Made by a program: the position numbers and the translations under genes. DNA of 64,000 nucleotides. Source: Hymenobacter perfusus (GTDB lineage Bacteria; Bacteroidota; Bacteroidia; Cytophagales; Hymenobacteraceae). Below are positions 1 to 7,914 of this stretch, piece by piece. Each line of letters begins with the position of its first letter. Position 1 is the stretch's first letter. Below the pieces are notes generated by a model. That model worked only from the letters and a program-made list of their open reading frames with translations, was not told the origin of the DNA and made no database searches. The stretch lies in contig NZ_RWIU01000002.1 of NCBI RefSeq assembly GCF_003944765.1, positions 558,001 through 622,000 on the forward strand. Direction: 5' to 3'.

Positions 1-56
1 TGGCAAAGTAGGCTGTCAGCTTTTCGACGAACCCACAAAGGCTCGTCGGATACCAG

Positions 57-93
57 CAAAAAGGACCCGGCCGTTTCGGTCGGGTCCTTTTTT
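57..93. terminator. Bidirectional intrinsic terminator
   Basis: A perfect GC-rich stem (AAAAGGACCCG pairing with CGGGTCCTTTT) is flanked by an A run on the left and a T run on the right. It can therefore stop transcription from either side. It lies just past the 3' end of the minus-strand dehydrogenase at 116. Confidence 0.85.
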
Positions 94-115
94 GTGCCTG
101 CCGGACCGGGGCGGT

Positions 116-1000
116 TTACAGCCCGGCGCCGTCGGTGATGCGCTCGGCAAAGCCGGCCCAGTCGCCCTTTTCGCCTTTGGCTACGGTGGTTGAGAGGTGG
201 TCGTGGAGGATGTTGGCAAAGGGCATGGGCACCAAATGGGTGCGGGACTCATCCAGTACCAGACGCATATCCTTGCGAATGATGGCCGGAGCTGCGCCCA
301 CGGGCTGGTAGTGGCGCTCGGCCACCAGCTTGCCGTAGCCTTTATAAATGGGCGTATTGAAGAGGGTGGAGGTGAAGAACTCGTACACCTGCTGCCGGTC
401 GAGGCCACTTTTCTGGGCCAGGGTAAAGGCCTCGGCCATGGCCTCAATGGCGGCTCCCAGCATAAAATTGCCGCAGAGCTTGACCGTGCTGGCGGCACCC
501 GGGTCGTCGCCGAAATCATACACGCCCTGGCCCAGCGCGTTGAGCAACGGCCTAAGCTTACGGCGGGCACTGTCTTCTCCGGAAGCCGCTAGCCAGAGTT
601 TGGCGGCAGCGGCCACATCGGGCTTCCCAAACACGGGAGTGGCTATCAGGGTGCTACCGTGTCGGGTGTGGGCTTCGGCGAGGCGGCGGTTGGTATCGGG
701 AGCCACGGTGCTGCAGGAGGCGTGCACGGCCCCGGCGGGCAAAGCTGGTAGCAGGCCATCAGGGCCGAGGCACAGTTCCTCCAGGGCCGCATCATCGGTG
801 ACCATGGTAAAGACGAAAGCCGCGCCGGCTACGGCCTCGGCTGGTGTGGCGGCTACGGTAGCGCCCAGCTTTTTGAGGCCGGCGGCTTTGCTGGCGGTGC
901 GGTTGTATACGGTGAGGCGGTGGCCGGCTTTTAGCAGGTTTTCGGCCATGGCCTCGCCCATATTTCCCAGGCCGAGGAAGGCTACGTTATGCTGTGTCAA
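116..1000 (-). CDS. NAD(P)-dependent beta-hydroxyacid dehydrogenase (3-hydroxyisobutyrate dehydrogenase family)
   Basis: This is a 294-residue cytoplasmic oxidoreductase of the 6-phosphogluconate/3-hydroxyisobutyrate dehydrogenase superfamily. The N-terminal Rossmann loop GLGNMG is at residues 10-15, the STVAP substrate-site segment near 97-101, and the catalytic lysine in STVKLCGN near 174, followed by an all-helical C-terminal domain. Length is normal for the family. The start codon is TTG, since no ATG or GTG lies in frame before the nucleotide fold. Members reduce or oxidise short beta-hydroxyacids or semialdehydes such as glyoxylate and succinic semialdehyde; the substrate cannot be told from sequence. 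GTGAA-type repeats lie directly upstream, between it and rsgA. Confidence 0.88.
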   Translation of the reverse strand: MTQHNVAFLGLGNMGEAMAENLLKAGHRLTVYNRTASKAAGLKKLGATVAATPAEAVAGAAFVFTMVTDDAALEELCLGPDGLLPALPAGAVHASCSTVAPDTNRRLAEAHTRHGSTLIATPVFGKPDVAAAAKLWLAASGEDSARRKLRPLLNALGQGVYDFGDDPGAASTVKLCGNFMLGAAIEAMAEAFTLAQKSGLDRQQVYEFFTSTLFNTPIYKGYGKLVAERHYQPVGAAPAIIRKDMRLVLDESRTHLVPMPFANILHDHLSTTVAKGEKGDWAGFAERITDGAGL

Positions 1001-1004
1001 AGGG

Positions 1005-1140
1005 GAAGTTGTGAAGGGTGAGGTTGTGAACGTTCTTGGATTCGGATTCTACGCAAACCAACTCAGCTATGGCCAGCGTGTTCACAACTTTGCCCGTTAC
1101 CACTTCACAATTTCACCTTTCACCTTTCACAACTTCACCT
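1005..1140. repeat. GTGAA-type tandem repeats in inverted arrangement (downstream of rsgA)
   Basis: The left side has TTGTGAAGGGTGAGGTTGTG and the right side its approximate complement (CACAATTTCACCTTTCACCT and onward), separated by about 50 bases. The unit is a degenerate 7-9 base GTGAArn step. The repeat begins directly after the rsgA stop codon, so the RNA could fold into a long imperfect hairpin. A second such pair lies on the other side of rsgA. Confidence 0.6.
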
Positions 1141-2062
1141 ACTTCCGGTTGTCCTCGGCTTGCTGCATGCTCACGTAGCTGTCGTAGCGGGGGAGGGCAA
1201 TGCGGCCCTTGTCCACGGCTTCGCGTACGGCGCAGCCGGGCTCGTGCAGGTGCTGGCAGTTGTGATAGCGGCACTGGTTGAGCAAGGCGCGCATCTCGGG
1301 AAAGTAGTGGGCCAGCTCGCCGGGCTTCATATCCACCAGGCCCAGCTCCTTGATGCCGGGCGTGTCAATTAAGTAGGTGCCGGGACGTACTTCCAGCATT
1401 TCGGCGAATGTGGTGGTGTGCACACCCTTATCGGAATACTCACTGATTTCGGCCGTTTTCAGGTCGAGGTCGGGCACCAGAGCGTTGATGAGCGTGCTCT
1501 TGCCCACGCCCGAATGGCCCGACAGCAACGACACCTTACCATCCAGCAGCGCATCGATGTCGGCCACGCCTTCGCCGGTGTGGGCCGAGCAGCGCAGGCC
1601 CGGGTAGCCCACGCGGGCGTACATTTTCAGAATCTGATCCTGATAATCGGCCAGGTCCTCGTCGTAGAGGTCAGTTTTGTTGAAGAGCAGCGTGACGGGA
1701 ATCCGGTAGGCCTCGGCCGTCACCAGAAACCGGTCAATAAACCCGAACGAGGTAGCCGGTGAGGCCAGCGTGACCACCAGTAGCCCTTGGTCGAGGTTGG
1801 CAGCCACGATGTGGGCGTGCTCAGTCTTATGCACCGAGCGGCGGATAATATAGTTGCGCCGGGGCTCGATGTGGTGAATCACGCCCGCGCCTTCGGTCTG
1901 CTCCTCCACCGTGAAATCCACCTGGTCGCCCACGGCCAGCGGGTTGCTGACTTTGAGGCCCTTGTGCTTGAACTTACCCCGCAGGCGGCAGCGGTGCAGC
2001 TGCCCGGAGGCCTCGCGCACCACATACCACGAGCCCGTAGATTTAACGATGATTCCGGTCAT
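1139..2062 (-). CDS. rsgA: Small ribosomal subunit biogenesis GTPase RsgA
   Basis: A circularly permuted GTPase that checks late maturation of the 30S subunit and releases RbfA. The order of motifs shows the permutation: an N-terminal OB fold (about 1-70), G4 NKTD at 129-132, then G1 GHSGVGKS at 182-189, TTT at 216-218 and G3 DTPG at 233-236. A C-terminal zinc-binding domain carries C264, C269, H271 and C277. The length (307 residues) is normal. ATG start at 2062. It is isolated from its neighbours by GTGAA repeats on both sides. Confidence 0.97.
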   Translation of the reverse strand: MTGIIVKSTGSWYVVREASGQLHRCRLRGKFKHKGLKVSNPLAVGDQVDFTVEEQTEGAGVIHHIEPRRNYIIRRSVHKTEHAHIVAANLDQGLLVVTLASPATSFGFIDRFLVTAEAYRIPVTLLFNKTDLYDEDLADYQDQILKMYARVGYPGLRCSAHTGEGVADIDALLDGKVSLLSGHSGVGKSTLINALVPDLDLKTAEISEYSDKGVHTTTFAEMLEVRPGTYLIDTPGIKELGLVDMKPGELAHYFPEMRALLNQCRYHNCQHLHEPGCAVREAVDKGRIALPRYDSYVSMQQAEDNRK

Positions 2063-2193
2063 GGAGGTGAAATGGTGAAGTGGTGAAGTTGTGAAATGGT
2101 GAAGTGGAAAATGGTGAGTTTGACGTTCGGCGTGCGCAAGTAGCGCCGACAGAACATCACACTCACCATTTCACTATTTCACCATTTCACCAA
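2063..2193. repeat. GTGAA-type inverted repeat between waaA and rsgA
   Basis: Tandem steps (GGTGAAATGGTGAAGTGGTG and onward) on the left are mirrored by CACCATTTCACTATTTCACC on the right, around a spacer with a short hairpin (CGGCG..CGCCG). The right arm runs into waaA and supplies its last codons, GEMVK and the stop. The core GTGAGTTTGACG recurs near 15626. Confidence 0.6.
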
Positions 2194-3421
2194 TCCAGCG
2201 CATAATCTTGCGGGTGGCCCCGCTATGGTCGTGAACGTAGTCGAGGCTGAGGTCTTGGACTTGCAGGCGGGCTTCCTCGCGGTGAAAGAGCGAGCCGAAA
2301 ACTTTCAGCAGCTCTTCCGGTGAGGAAACCGGGAAGGCACAGCCCATAGCTACCAGATCCTGGGCCTCCTGAAACTTGTGATAGGTCGGGCCAAAAAACA
2401 GCGGCAACCCAAAGGCAGCGGCCTCCAGCGTGTTGTGCAAGCCCTTGCCAAACGCCCCGCCGATGTAGGCAAAGTGCCCGAAGCGGTAAAGCTGGCTAAG
2501 CAGGCCCACGTTGTCCATAAGCAGCACCCGGGCCTGCGCTACCGTGGCCGGACTGGCTTGGGAGTAGCGCACTACCTGGCCGGGCAGGGCTGCCTCCACG
2601 AGGCGCAGGTTCGTCTCGCTGATTTCATGCGGCGCCACAATGAAGCGCAACTCGTTCTGGTATTGCTGCAGCAGCGGCGTCAGCACGGGCATATCTTCGG
2701 GCCAGTTGCTACCCACAATGAGTACCGGAGCCCAGTCGTCGGTGAAGGCTTCCACCAGCGGCAGCACCCGGGCCGAGGCCTCCGCCGTGCGCACCACCGT
2801 GTCAAAGCGCGTGTCGCCGGCCACGCTGGCCTGGGCAATACCGGCTTGTTGCAGCAACTCCCGGCTGGCCTGGTTCTGCGTAAAAATGTGCGTGAACCGA
2901 CTCAGAATCCGGCGGAAGAAACCGCCCCAGGGCTTAAAAAATACCTGCTCGGCCCGGAAAATAGCCGACACGCATACCGTGGGTACCTGCCGCCGCTGCA
3001 ACTCGGTGAGAAAGTAGTACCAGAACTCATATTTCACGAATACGGCGAGCCGGGGCTGCACCGCCGTCAGGAAGGCCCGCGCGTTGGCTGCCGTATCGAG
3101 AGGCAGGTAAAAAACGTAGTCGGCACCCGGCCAGTTTTTACGGATTTCATAGCCCGAAGGCGAAAAGAATGTCAGCACGATTTTATGCGCCGGATACTCG
3201 GCCGCGTAGGCTTCCATCAGCGGGCGGCCCTGCTCGAACTCGCCCAGCGAAGCGCAGTGGAACCACACCAGCGGCGCGGTTTCGGCCGCCAGGGTCGCCT
3301 GAATGTGCGGTAGTAGTCCGCGCCGGCCGGCCGTCCACTGTGCCGCTTTGGGCACAAACGGCGCTACCAGCCGCAGCAGCAGCGCATACAGATGCAGGCC
3401 AATGGTATAGAGAAAGCGCAA
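2174..3421 (-). CDS. waaA: 3-deoxy-D-manno-octulosonic acid (Kdo) transferase
   Basis: GT30 glycosyltransferase that adds Kdo to lipid A precursor at the inner membrane. An N-terminal membrane-anchor helix (LRFLYTIGLHLYALLLRL) is followed by the GT30 N domain (CASLGEFEQGRPL; TFFSPSGYE; KYEFWYYFL) and a GT-B C domain (YIGGAFGKGLHNTLEAAAFG). The open frame continues upstream to an ATG at 3538, but that part is an out-of-frame reading of the acetyltransferase gene. The TTG at 3421, 11 bases after the acetyltransferase stop, starts exactly at the membrane helix, giving 415 residues, and is preferred. It follows the acetyltransferase in a tight operon. The last codons lie within a GTGAA repeat. 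Confidence 0.92.
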   Translation of the reverse strand: MRFLYTIGLHLYALLLRLVAPFVPKAAQWTAGRRGLLPHIQATLAAETAPLVWFHCASLGEFEQGRPLMEAYAAEYPAHKIVLTFFSPSGYEIRKNWPGADYVFYLPLDTAANARAFLTAVQPRLAVFVKYEFWYYFLTELQRRQVPTVCVSAIFRAEQVFFKPWGGFFRRILSRFTHIFTQNQASRELLQQAGIAQASVAGDTRFDTVVRTAEASARVLPLVEAFTDDWAPVLIVGSNWPEDMPVLTPLLQQYQNELRFIVAPHEISETNLRLVEAALPGQVVRYSQASPATVAQARVLLMDNVGLLSQLYRFGHFAYIGGAFGKGLHNTLEAAAFGLPLFFGPTYHKFQEAQDLVAMGCAFPVSSPEELLKVFGSLFHREEARLQVQDLSLDYVHDHSGATRKIMRWIGEMVK

Positions 3422-3431
3422 GAGGTGGTAC

Positions 3432-3923
3432 TTAGGACGTGGGGCTTGAGGAAAAGGAAAGGGGCCGTACCATGCGGTAATTGAGTAGCTCCACTCCGCG
3501 TACAAGCAATTGCTGCTCCTGTGCCACCGCAAAGCCATGCCGGAAGAAAAAGGGCTGGGCCGTCACGCTGGCGTCGGTGTAGATGTCTGGCAGCTTCAGG
3601 CAGGCAGCCTGGTCCAGCAGCGCGGTCAGCAACTGCCGGGCAATGCCCTGACGCTGGTAGGCGGCACTCACGAACAGAAAATCCAGATATCCATCGGGTG
3701 CCAGGGAGGCAAAACCACCCAACGTTGCGGTAGCCTTATCTTCAGCCACCAGGAAGTACTGCACCTCAATTTTGGTTTCCCAACCCGCCAGATTCTGCCA
3801 GCCGCCCCGCCAGGCCTCTAGCTGCACCGGAGTGTAGTCGGCGCAATTTACCTGCGTGATAGTATCGTAGAACAGCTGCCCGATGCGCGGAGCATCGGCA
3901 GCCGTGGCCCGGCGGAGTAGCAT
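3432..3923 (-). CDS. GNAT family N-acetyltransferase
   Basis: A 163-residue acetyl-CoA-dependent acetyltransferase. The fold begins with LRRATAADAPRIGQLFYDT and contains the acetyl-CoA pyrophosphate-binding loop QRQGIARQLL around residues 100-110, preceded by the beta-4 strand LDFLFVSAAY. A start at 3923 (MLLRRATAAD) fits the family; the nine upstream residues from 3950 look untranslated. Substrate unknown. The kdo transferase follows directly, so the two are probably co-transcribed. Confidence 0.85.
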   Translation of the reverse strand: MLLRRATAADAPRIGQLFYDTITQVNCADYTPVQLEAWRGGWQNLAGWETKIEVQYFLVAEDKATATLGGFASLAPDGYLDFLFVSAAYQRQGIARQLLTALLDQAACLKLPDIYTDASVTAQPFFFRHGFAVAQEQQLLVRGVELLNYRMVRPLSFSSSPTS

Positions 3924-3956
3924 GCGGCAAAAGTACAGCCTTCCGCCCACTATTAC

Positions 3957-3993
3957 AGAAAAAGGCTCCGCTGTAACCCAGCGGAGCCTTTTC
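3957..3993. terminator. Bidirectional intrinsic terminator
   Basis: AAAAGGCTCCGCTG pairs with CAGCGGAGCCTTTT around a TAAC loop, with A and T runs outside. It separates the acetyltransferase/waaA unit from the 3' end of the peroxiredoxin gene. Confidence 0.85.
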
Positions 3994-4009
3994 CATGCAC
4001 TCTAAGCTA

Positions 4010-4648
4010 CTAGTGAGCGGCCTGTTTGCCGAGGTAGTTGGCTACGCCCTCGCGGGTGGCTGTCATGGCTTCTTTGCCTTCTTCCCAGTTGGCGGGGCAT
4101 ACTTCGCCTTTTACTTCGAAGTACTGCAGCGCGTCTACCATGCGCATGGCTTCGTCGATGCTGCGGCCCAGCGGACCGTCGTTTACCACCTGGTGGCGCA
4201 CGATGCCGTCCTTGTCAATCAGGAACAGACCCCGATAAGCCAAAGGCGAGCCAACGAAGGTCATTTCACCGGCTTCATTGTAGTCGTAGTGGCCGCCCAG
4301 TACGTCGTAGTTCGAGGCAATGGTTTTGGTAGCATCAGCTACCAGCGGGTATTTTACGCCCTCGATGCCGCCGTTGTCGCGCGGCGTCTGCAACCAGGCA
4401 AAGTGTGAGAAATGAGTGTCGGTCGAGCAGCCGACAATGGCTACCCCTTTAGCCTCGAAATCGGCCAGACGATCCTGGAAGGCAATGATTTCGGTGGGGC
4501 ACACGAACGTGAAGTCGGCCGGGTAGAAGTAGAAAATAACGTGCTTCTTGCCCAGGTACCGGTCGAGGGAGAAATCCTCCTCGAATTCGCCGTCAATAAC
4601 GGCGGTAGCTTTAAAAGAAGGAGCACGTTTACCTACGAGAACTGCCAT
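4010..4648 (-). CDS. Typical 2-Cys peroxiredoxin (AhpC/Prx1 type)
   Basis: Cytoplasmic thiol peroxidase that reduces hydrogen peroxide, organic peroxides and peroxynitrite. The peroxidatic cysteine is C50 in DFTFVCPTE and the resolving cysteine C184 in GEVCPANW, so both redox centres are present. The length (212 residues) fits the Prx1/AhpC group, and the C-terminal tail is complete. ATG start at 4648. The regulator immediately upstream on the same strand is a Fur/PerR-family protein, which suggests peroxide-responsive control, although no PerR-like palindrome was found directly ahead of this gene. Confidence 0.95.
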   Translation of the reverse strand: MAVLVGKRAPSFKATAVIDGEFEEDFSLDRYLGKKHVIFYFYPADFTFVCPTEIIAFQDRLADFEAKGVAIVGCSTDTHFSHFAWLQTPRDNGGIEGVKYPLVADATKTIASNYDVLGGHYDYNEAGEMTFVGSPLAYRGLFLIDKDGIVRHQVVNDGPLGRSIDEAMRMVDALQYFEVKGEVCPANWEEGKEAMTATREGVANYLGKQAAH

Positions 4649-4718
4649 GAGTACTGAAAAATGGTGAAAAGGAACTGAAATAGTAAGGGGAGAAGCGGCC
4701 CTGCGGCAACGCGAAGCA

Positions 4719-5201
4719 CTATTTGCCGGATTTGCTGGCCGGGCTCATCGGGGCAGTTTTGCTACCGGTGACGTGCAGCGAAAAGGAACTCGGCTGAAAA
4801 TTGCCCAGGCCTTTGGTCGCAAAGAATTCCCGGATCAGCTCGTCCAGCTGCGGGTCGCAGTAGTCAATGATTTCCTGCGTATCGGTGCAGAACAAGTGGT
4901 GATGCTCGGTGCAGTCGGCATCGTAGCGGCGGGAGCTGCCTTCGGCCGAGGCCACGCGTTTGGTAAGGCCAGCGGCCACAAATGCGTCCAGGGTTTTGTA
5001 CACCGTACCCAGCGAGAGGGAAGGTGTTTGCTCCGTCACGCGGCGGTGTACCTGCTCGGCCGTGGGATGGCCCGGCAGCAGCAGCAGGCTTTCCAGAATC
5101 AGCAGGCGCTGTTGGGTGGCCCGCAAACCAGCTGCCGTTAGCCGGTCACGCAGGTGGCCGGCAGCGGGAGTAGAGTGCGAATGGTCGGACGTGTGGTTCA
5201 C
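4719..5201 (-). CDS. Fur/PerR-family transcriptional repressor
   Basis: Metal-dependent winged-helix repressor of 160 residues. The DNA-binding helix region reads GLRATQQRLLILESL ... SLGTVYKTLDAFVAAGL, and the regulatory metal site lies in CTEHHHLFC. The usual second cysteine of the structural CxxC zinc site is missing (CTDT), as is the C-terminal CxxC. An open frame extends to an ATG at 5297, but a strong promoter (5222-5255) lies inside that extension. The GTG at 5201, just after the promoter and palindrome, is therefore preferred. Next to a peroxiredoxin, a PerR-like role is likely; a Fur role cannot be excluded. Confidence 0.88.
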   Translation of the reverse strand: MNHTSDHSHSTPAAGHLRDRLTAAGLRATQQRLLILESLLLLPGHPTAEQVHRRVTEQTPSLSLGTVYKTLDAFVAAGLTKRVASAEGSSRRYDADCTEHHHLFCTDTQEIIDYCDPQLDELIREFFATKGLGNFQPSSFSLHVTGSKTAPMSPASKSGK

Positions 5202-5206
5202 CAGAT

Positions 5207-5219
5207 GAGAATAATTCTC
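5207..5219. promoter_or_regulatory. Fur/PerR-box-like palindrome
   Basis: GAGAATAATTCTC is a perfect 6-1-6 palindrome placed at or just after the expected transcription start of the Fur-family gene, five bases before its GTG codon. It resembles the AT-rich 7-1-7 boxes of the Fur superfamily, and repressor bound here would block its own promoter. Confidence 0.6.
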
Positions 5220-5221
5220 CG

Positions 5222-5255
5222 CAAAGATAGGGCTATAAGGCCCGGCCGGACAAAA
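5222..5255 (-). promoter_or_regulatory. Bacteroidota promoter of the Fur-family gene
   Basis: Read on the minus strand, TTTTG (5251-5255), then 21 bases, then TATCTTTG (5222-5229). This matches the Bacteroidota -33/-7 pattern in both sequence and spacing. Confidence 0.72.
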
Positions 5256-5346
5256 TTGTTTCATTTCGGGCCCAGGCAAGGGTAATGACAGGTACAAAGA
5301 GTCAGCCGTTTTATCGGACCGTTTTCCTGGCTGCCTACCCGGAACA

Positions 5347-6630
5347 TTACTTTACAAACTCATTCGCCCCGCCCCGGCACACAAACTGAAACGTCTGGCG
5401 GCTGCGCTGTTCCAGTAGCAGCTCCCGGCCCTCGGTCAGCCGCTGAATGCTGGCGGCGTCGTAGTTCTTGATGGTGTACAGCTCCAGGCCCGTATTGTAG
5501 TGGATGGTAAACTGCTCCCGCAGTACGCTCAGCAGCTTTTCCAGGCGGTAGGCGGAGAAATCGGTACACACCGAGAAGCTGATGGCCGAGTTCTGCATCA
5601 GGTGAATCTTGAGGCGCACCTGCGCCAAAGCCCCGAAAATTACCTCCAGATTTTCCTCCGAAATAAACGTCAGATCCTTGGATTCAAAGGAAATCAGGCA
5701 CTGCCCCGTCTTGCGGATAAAGGCGGGCACCAGCAGGCTGTGGCGGCAGTCATGAATGCGCGTGCCTTCCGCCGTGGGGTCCACAAACGACTTCACCAGC
5801 AGCGGAATACCCCGCACGGCCAGCGGCTTAATGGTTTTGGGATGAATGACCGAGGCGCCGTAGTAGGCCATTTCAATGGTTTCCTGGTAGCTGATTTCGG
5901 GGTAGCGCACCGTATCGGCGAAAAACTTGGGGTCCGCGTTCAGCAGCCCCGCCACGTCCTTCCAGATGGTTACCGACTCTGCGCCTAGACAGTAGGCCAG
6001 GATAGCAGCCGTGTAATCGGAGCCTTCCCGGCCCAGCGTGGTGGTGTGCCCGCCGGCGGTGCCGCCCAGAAACCCCTGCATCACGATGGGGCCGTGCAGC
6101 AACTGCCCGGGCAGCGTCGCCCGCAGGTTTCGTTCGGTGGTGGCCCAGTCCACGCGGCCCTCCCGCCAGGTATGGTCAGTCCGGATGAGCGGCCGGCAGT
6201 CGAGCCACTGGGCTTGGAGCGCCCGGGCCACGATGCGCGTGGCCAGCAACTCGCCGAAGCTCACCACCTGGTCATACTGCTTGTCGAAGTCGCCGGGGAG
6301 CAGGGTGGCCAACCGGTCCTGCAATTGCTCCAGTAGCTCGGCCAACGCCGGCGTACCGGCCGCTTCGTCGCTCACGCCCAGCTCGGCCGCTACGCCCAAA
6401 TGAAAATCCCGTAGGAGGGCAAGCTGCGAAGTATATTCCTGCCCTGTGTGCGCCAGCTGGTAGAGGGCTTCCAGCGCATTGGTGGTTTTGCCCATGGCCG
6501 ACACCACGACCAGCAACGGACCCGGCTGGCCGTGCGCCCGTACAATGCCACTGAGGTTGCGGATGGCGGCCGCGTCCTTCACCGACGCGCCGCCGAACTT
6601 GAAAATCTGAAGCTGCTGCGGTTCCTGCAT
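5347..6630 (-). CDS. lysC: Aspartate kinase
   Basis: Phosphorylates L-aspartate, the first step towards lysine/diaminopimelate, threonine and methionine. The ATP/aspartate-binding start KFGGASVKD is at residues 11-19, with SAMGKTTNAL and GREGSDYTAA further on. C-terminal ACT-like regulatory segments (ISFESKDLTFISEENLEVIF) are present. With 427 residues it is monofunctional, not fused to homoserine dehydrogenase. A -7 box lies only four bases before the ATG, so the message is probably leaderless. No threonine or lysine leader peptide was seen. Confidence 0.94.
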   Translation of the reverse strand: MQEPQQLQIFKFGGASVKDAAAIRNLSGIVRAHGQPGPLLVVVSAMGKTTNALEALYQLAHTGQEYTSQLALLRDFHLGVAAELGVSDEAAGTPALAELLEQLQDRLATLLPGDFDKQYDQVVSFGELLATRIVARALQAQWLDCRPLIRTDHTWREGRVDWATTERNLRATLPGQLLHGPIVMQGFLGGTAGGHTTTLGREGSDYTAAILAYCLGAESVTIWKDVAGLLNADPKFFADTVRYPEISYQETIEMAYYGASVIHPKTIKPLAVRGIPLLVKSFVDPTAEGTRIHDCRHSLLVPAFIRKTGQCLISFESKDLTFISEENLEVIFGALAQVRLKIHLMQNSAISFSVCTDFSAYRLEKLLSVLREQFTIHYNTGLELYTIKNYDAASIQRLTEGRELLLEQRSRQTFQFVCRGGANEFVK

Positions 6631-6634
6631 GGCC

Positions 6635-6642
6635 CAAATGTA
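6635..6642 (-). promoter_or_regulatory. -7 promoter box of lysC, leaderless arrangement
   Basis: TACATTTG on the minus strand is followed by GGCC and then the ATG of aspartate kinase. No clear -33 TTG was found. The same TAnnTTTGGGCCATG layout recurs at 63814. Confidence 0.55.
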
Positions 6643-6734
6643 GGGCCATGCCTTCTATCGGCCATAAATGCCGGGAAATTGACTGATAAGGAACAATGAG
6701 CGAAATTTCGCTCGGGCGACTTCGGCAAATTGGT

Positions 6735-6742
6735 TAATTTTG
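6735..6742 (+). promoter_or_regulatory. -7 promoter box of fbp
   Basis: TAATTTTG fits TAnnTTTG and would start transcription about 30 bases before the fbp ATG. The -33 element is unclear. This promoter and that of lysC are divergent within a 149-base gap. Confidence 0.5.
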
Positions 6743-6779
6743 GCCTTTCCCACCCGCATCCTTCTACCTCACTCACTTT

Positions 6780-7808
6780 ATGACTAACCACGACAAGCTG
6801 GCTTTGCCCGTTGGCACCACCCTGGACCGCTTCATCATGCGCAAGCAGGAAGACTTTCCGTACGCCACCGGCGAACTGTCGCAGCTGCTGCGCGACATTG
6901 CGCTGGCGGCCAAAATCGTGAACCGCGAAATCAACCGCTCCGGCCTCATTGATATTGCCGGAGCGTACGGCAACCGCAACGTGCAGGGCGAGGACCAGCA
7001 GAAGCTCGACGTCATTGCCAACATCCGCTTTATCCGGGCGCTGCGTAACGGGGGGGAGGTGTGTACTATCATTTCGGAGGAAGACGATGAGATGATTCAG
7101 ACCGGTAACACGCAGGGTAAATACGTGGTGGCCATCGACCCGCTCGATGGCTCCTCAAACATTGATGTAAACGTCAGCATCGGTACCATTTTCAGTATCT
7201 ACCGCCGCGTATCGCCCACCGGCAACGAGGGTACCACGCAGGACTGCCTGCAAACCGGTACGCATCAGGTGGCCGCCGGCTACGTGATTTACGGTTCCAG
7301 CACCATGATGGTGTACACTACCGGCAACGGCGTAAACGGCTTCACCTACGAGCCCAGCCTAGGCGAGTTCTTCCTCTCGCACCCCAACATCCAGACGCCC
7401 AAAACCGGGGCCGTGTACTCTATTAATGAGGGCGTTTCGGAATCCTTCACGGAAGGGATGAAGGGCTTTGTGGCGTATTGCAAGGAGCAGCACTACTCGG
7501 CCCGCTACATTGGCTCGTTGGTGGCCGATTTTCACCGCAACCTGCTCAAGGGGGGCATCTATATGTATCCTACCTCCCAAAAGGCCCCGAACGGCAAGCT
7601 GCGCCTCATGTACGAATGCAACCCGCTGGCATTCATTGTAGAGCAGGCCGGTGGCAAATCCAGCAACGGCCGTCGGCGTACGCTCGAACTTGAGCCTCGC
7701 GACCTGCACGAGCGGTGCCCGCTGTTCATCGGCTCGCCCGAGCTAGTGGAAAAAGTAGAGGAATTCCTCGCTTCCGAATTTGCCCATGATGCCGTGCTGA
7801 AAGGGTAA
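6780..7808 (+). CDS. fbp: Fructose-1,6-bisphosphatase, class I
   Basis: Gluconeogenic phosphatase converting fructose 1,6-bisphosphate to fructose 6-phosphate. The metal-binding signature [12 protein letters not shown] is near residues 118-128, preceded by SEEDDE. The substrate-binding segment [20 protein letters not shown] and the C-terminal glycine-rich [10 protein letters not shown] follow. The length of 342 residues is normal for class I enzymes. ATG start. It is transcribed alone and ends just before a very long perfect palindrome. Confidence 0.97.
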   Translation: MTNHDKLALPVGTTLDRFIMRKQEDFPYATGELSQLLRDIALAAKIVNREINRSGLIDIAGAYGNRNVQGEDQQKLDVIANIRFIRALRNGGEVCTIISEEDDEMIQTGNTQGKYVVAIDPLDGSSNIDVNVSIGTIFSIYRRVSPTGNEGTTQDCLQTGTHQVAAGYVIYGSSTMMVYTTGNGVNGFTYEPSLGEFFLSHPNIQTPKTGAVYSINEGVSESFTEGMKGFVAYCKEQHYSARYIGSLVADFHRNLLKGGIYMYPTSQKAPNGKLRLMYECNPLAFIVEQAGGKSSNGRRRTLELEPRDLHERCPLFIGSPELVEKVEEFLASEFAHDAVLKG

Positions 7809-7840
7809 GCAGCTGTCAGGGCAAAAATTCTATCTGACTG

Positions 7841-7906
7841 CTTGTCGCCTAAACCAGAAGCGGGCCACTCCAATTGGAGTGGCCCGCTTCTGGTTTAGGC
7901 GACAAG
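7841..7906. terminator. Perfect 66-bp palindrome between convergent genes
   Basis: The arms 7841-7871 and 7876-7906 (31 bases each) are exact reverse complements around a central AATT, so all 66 bases are self-complementary. It sits between the 3' ends of fbp and the DUF5606 gene. It could terminate both, but it lacks the usual A and T runs and is far longer than other terminators here. Confidence 0.8.
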
Positions 7907-7914
7907 ACGAAAAG

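Noticed and set aside
3422..3538. N-terminal extension of the Kdo transferase
   Set aside because: It is an out-of-frame reading of the acetyltransferase gene; the membrane anchor starts at the TTG at 3421.
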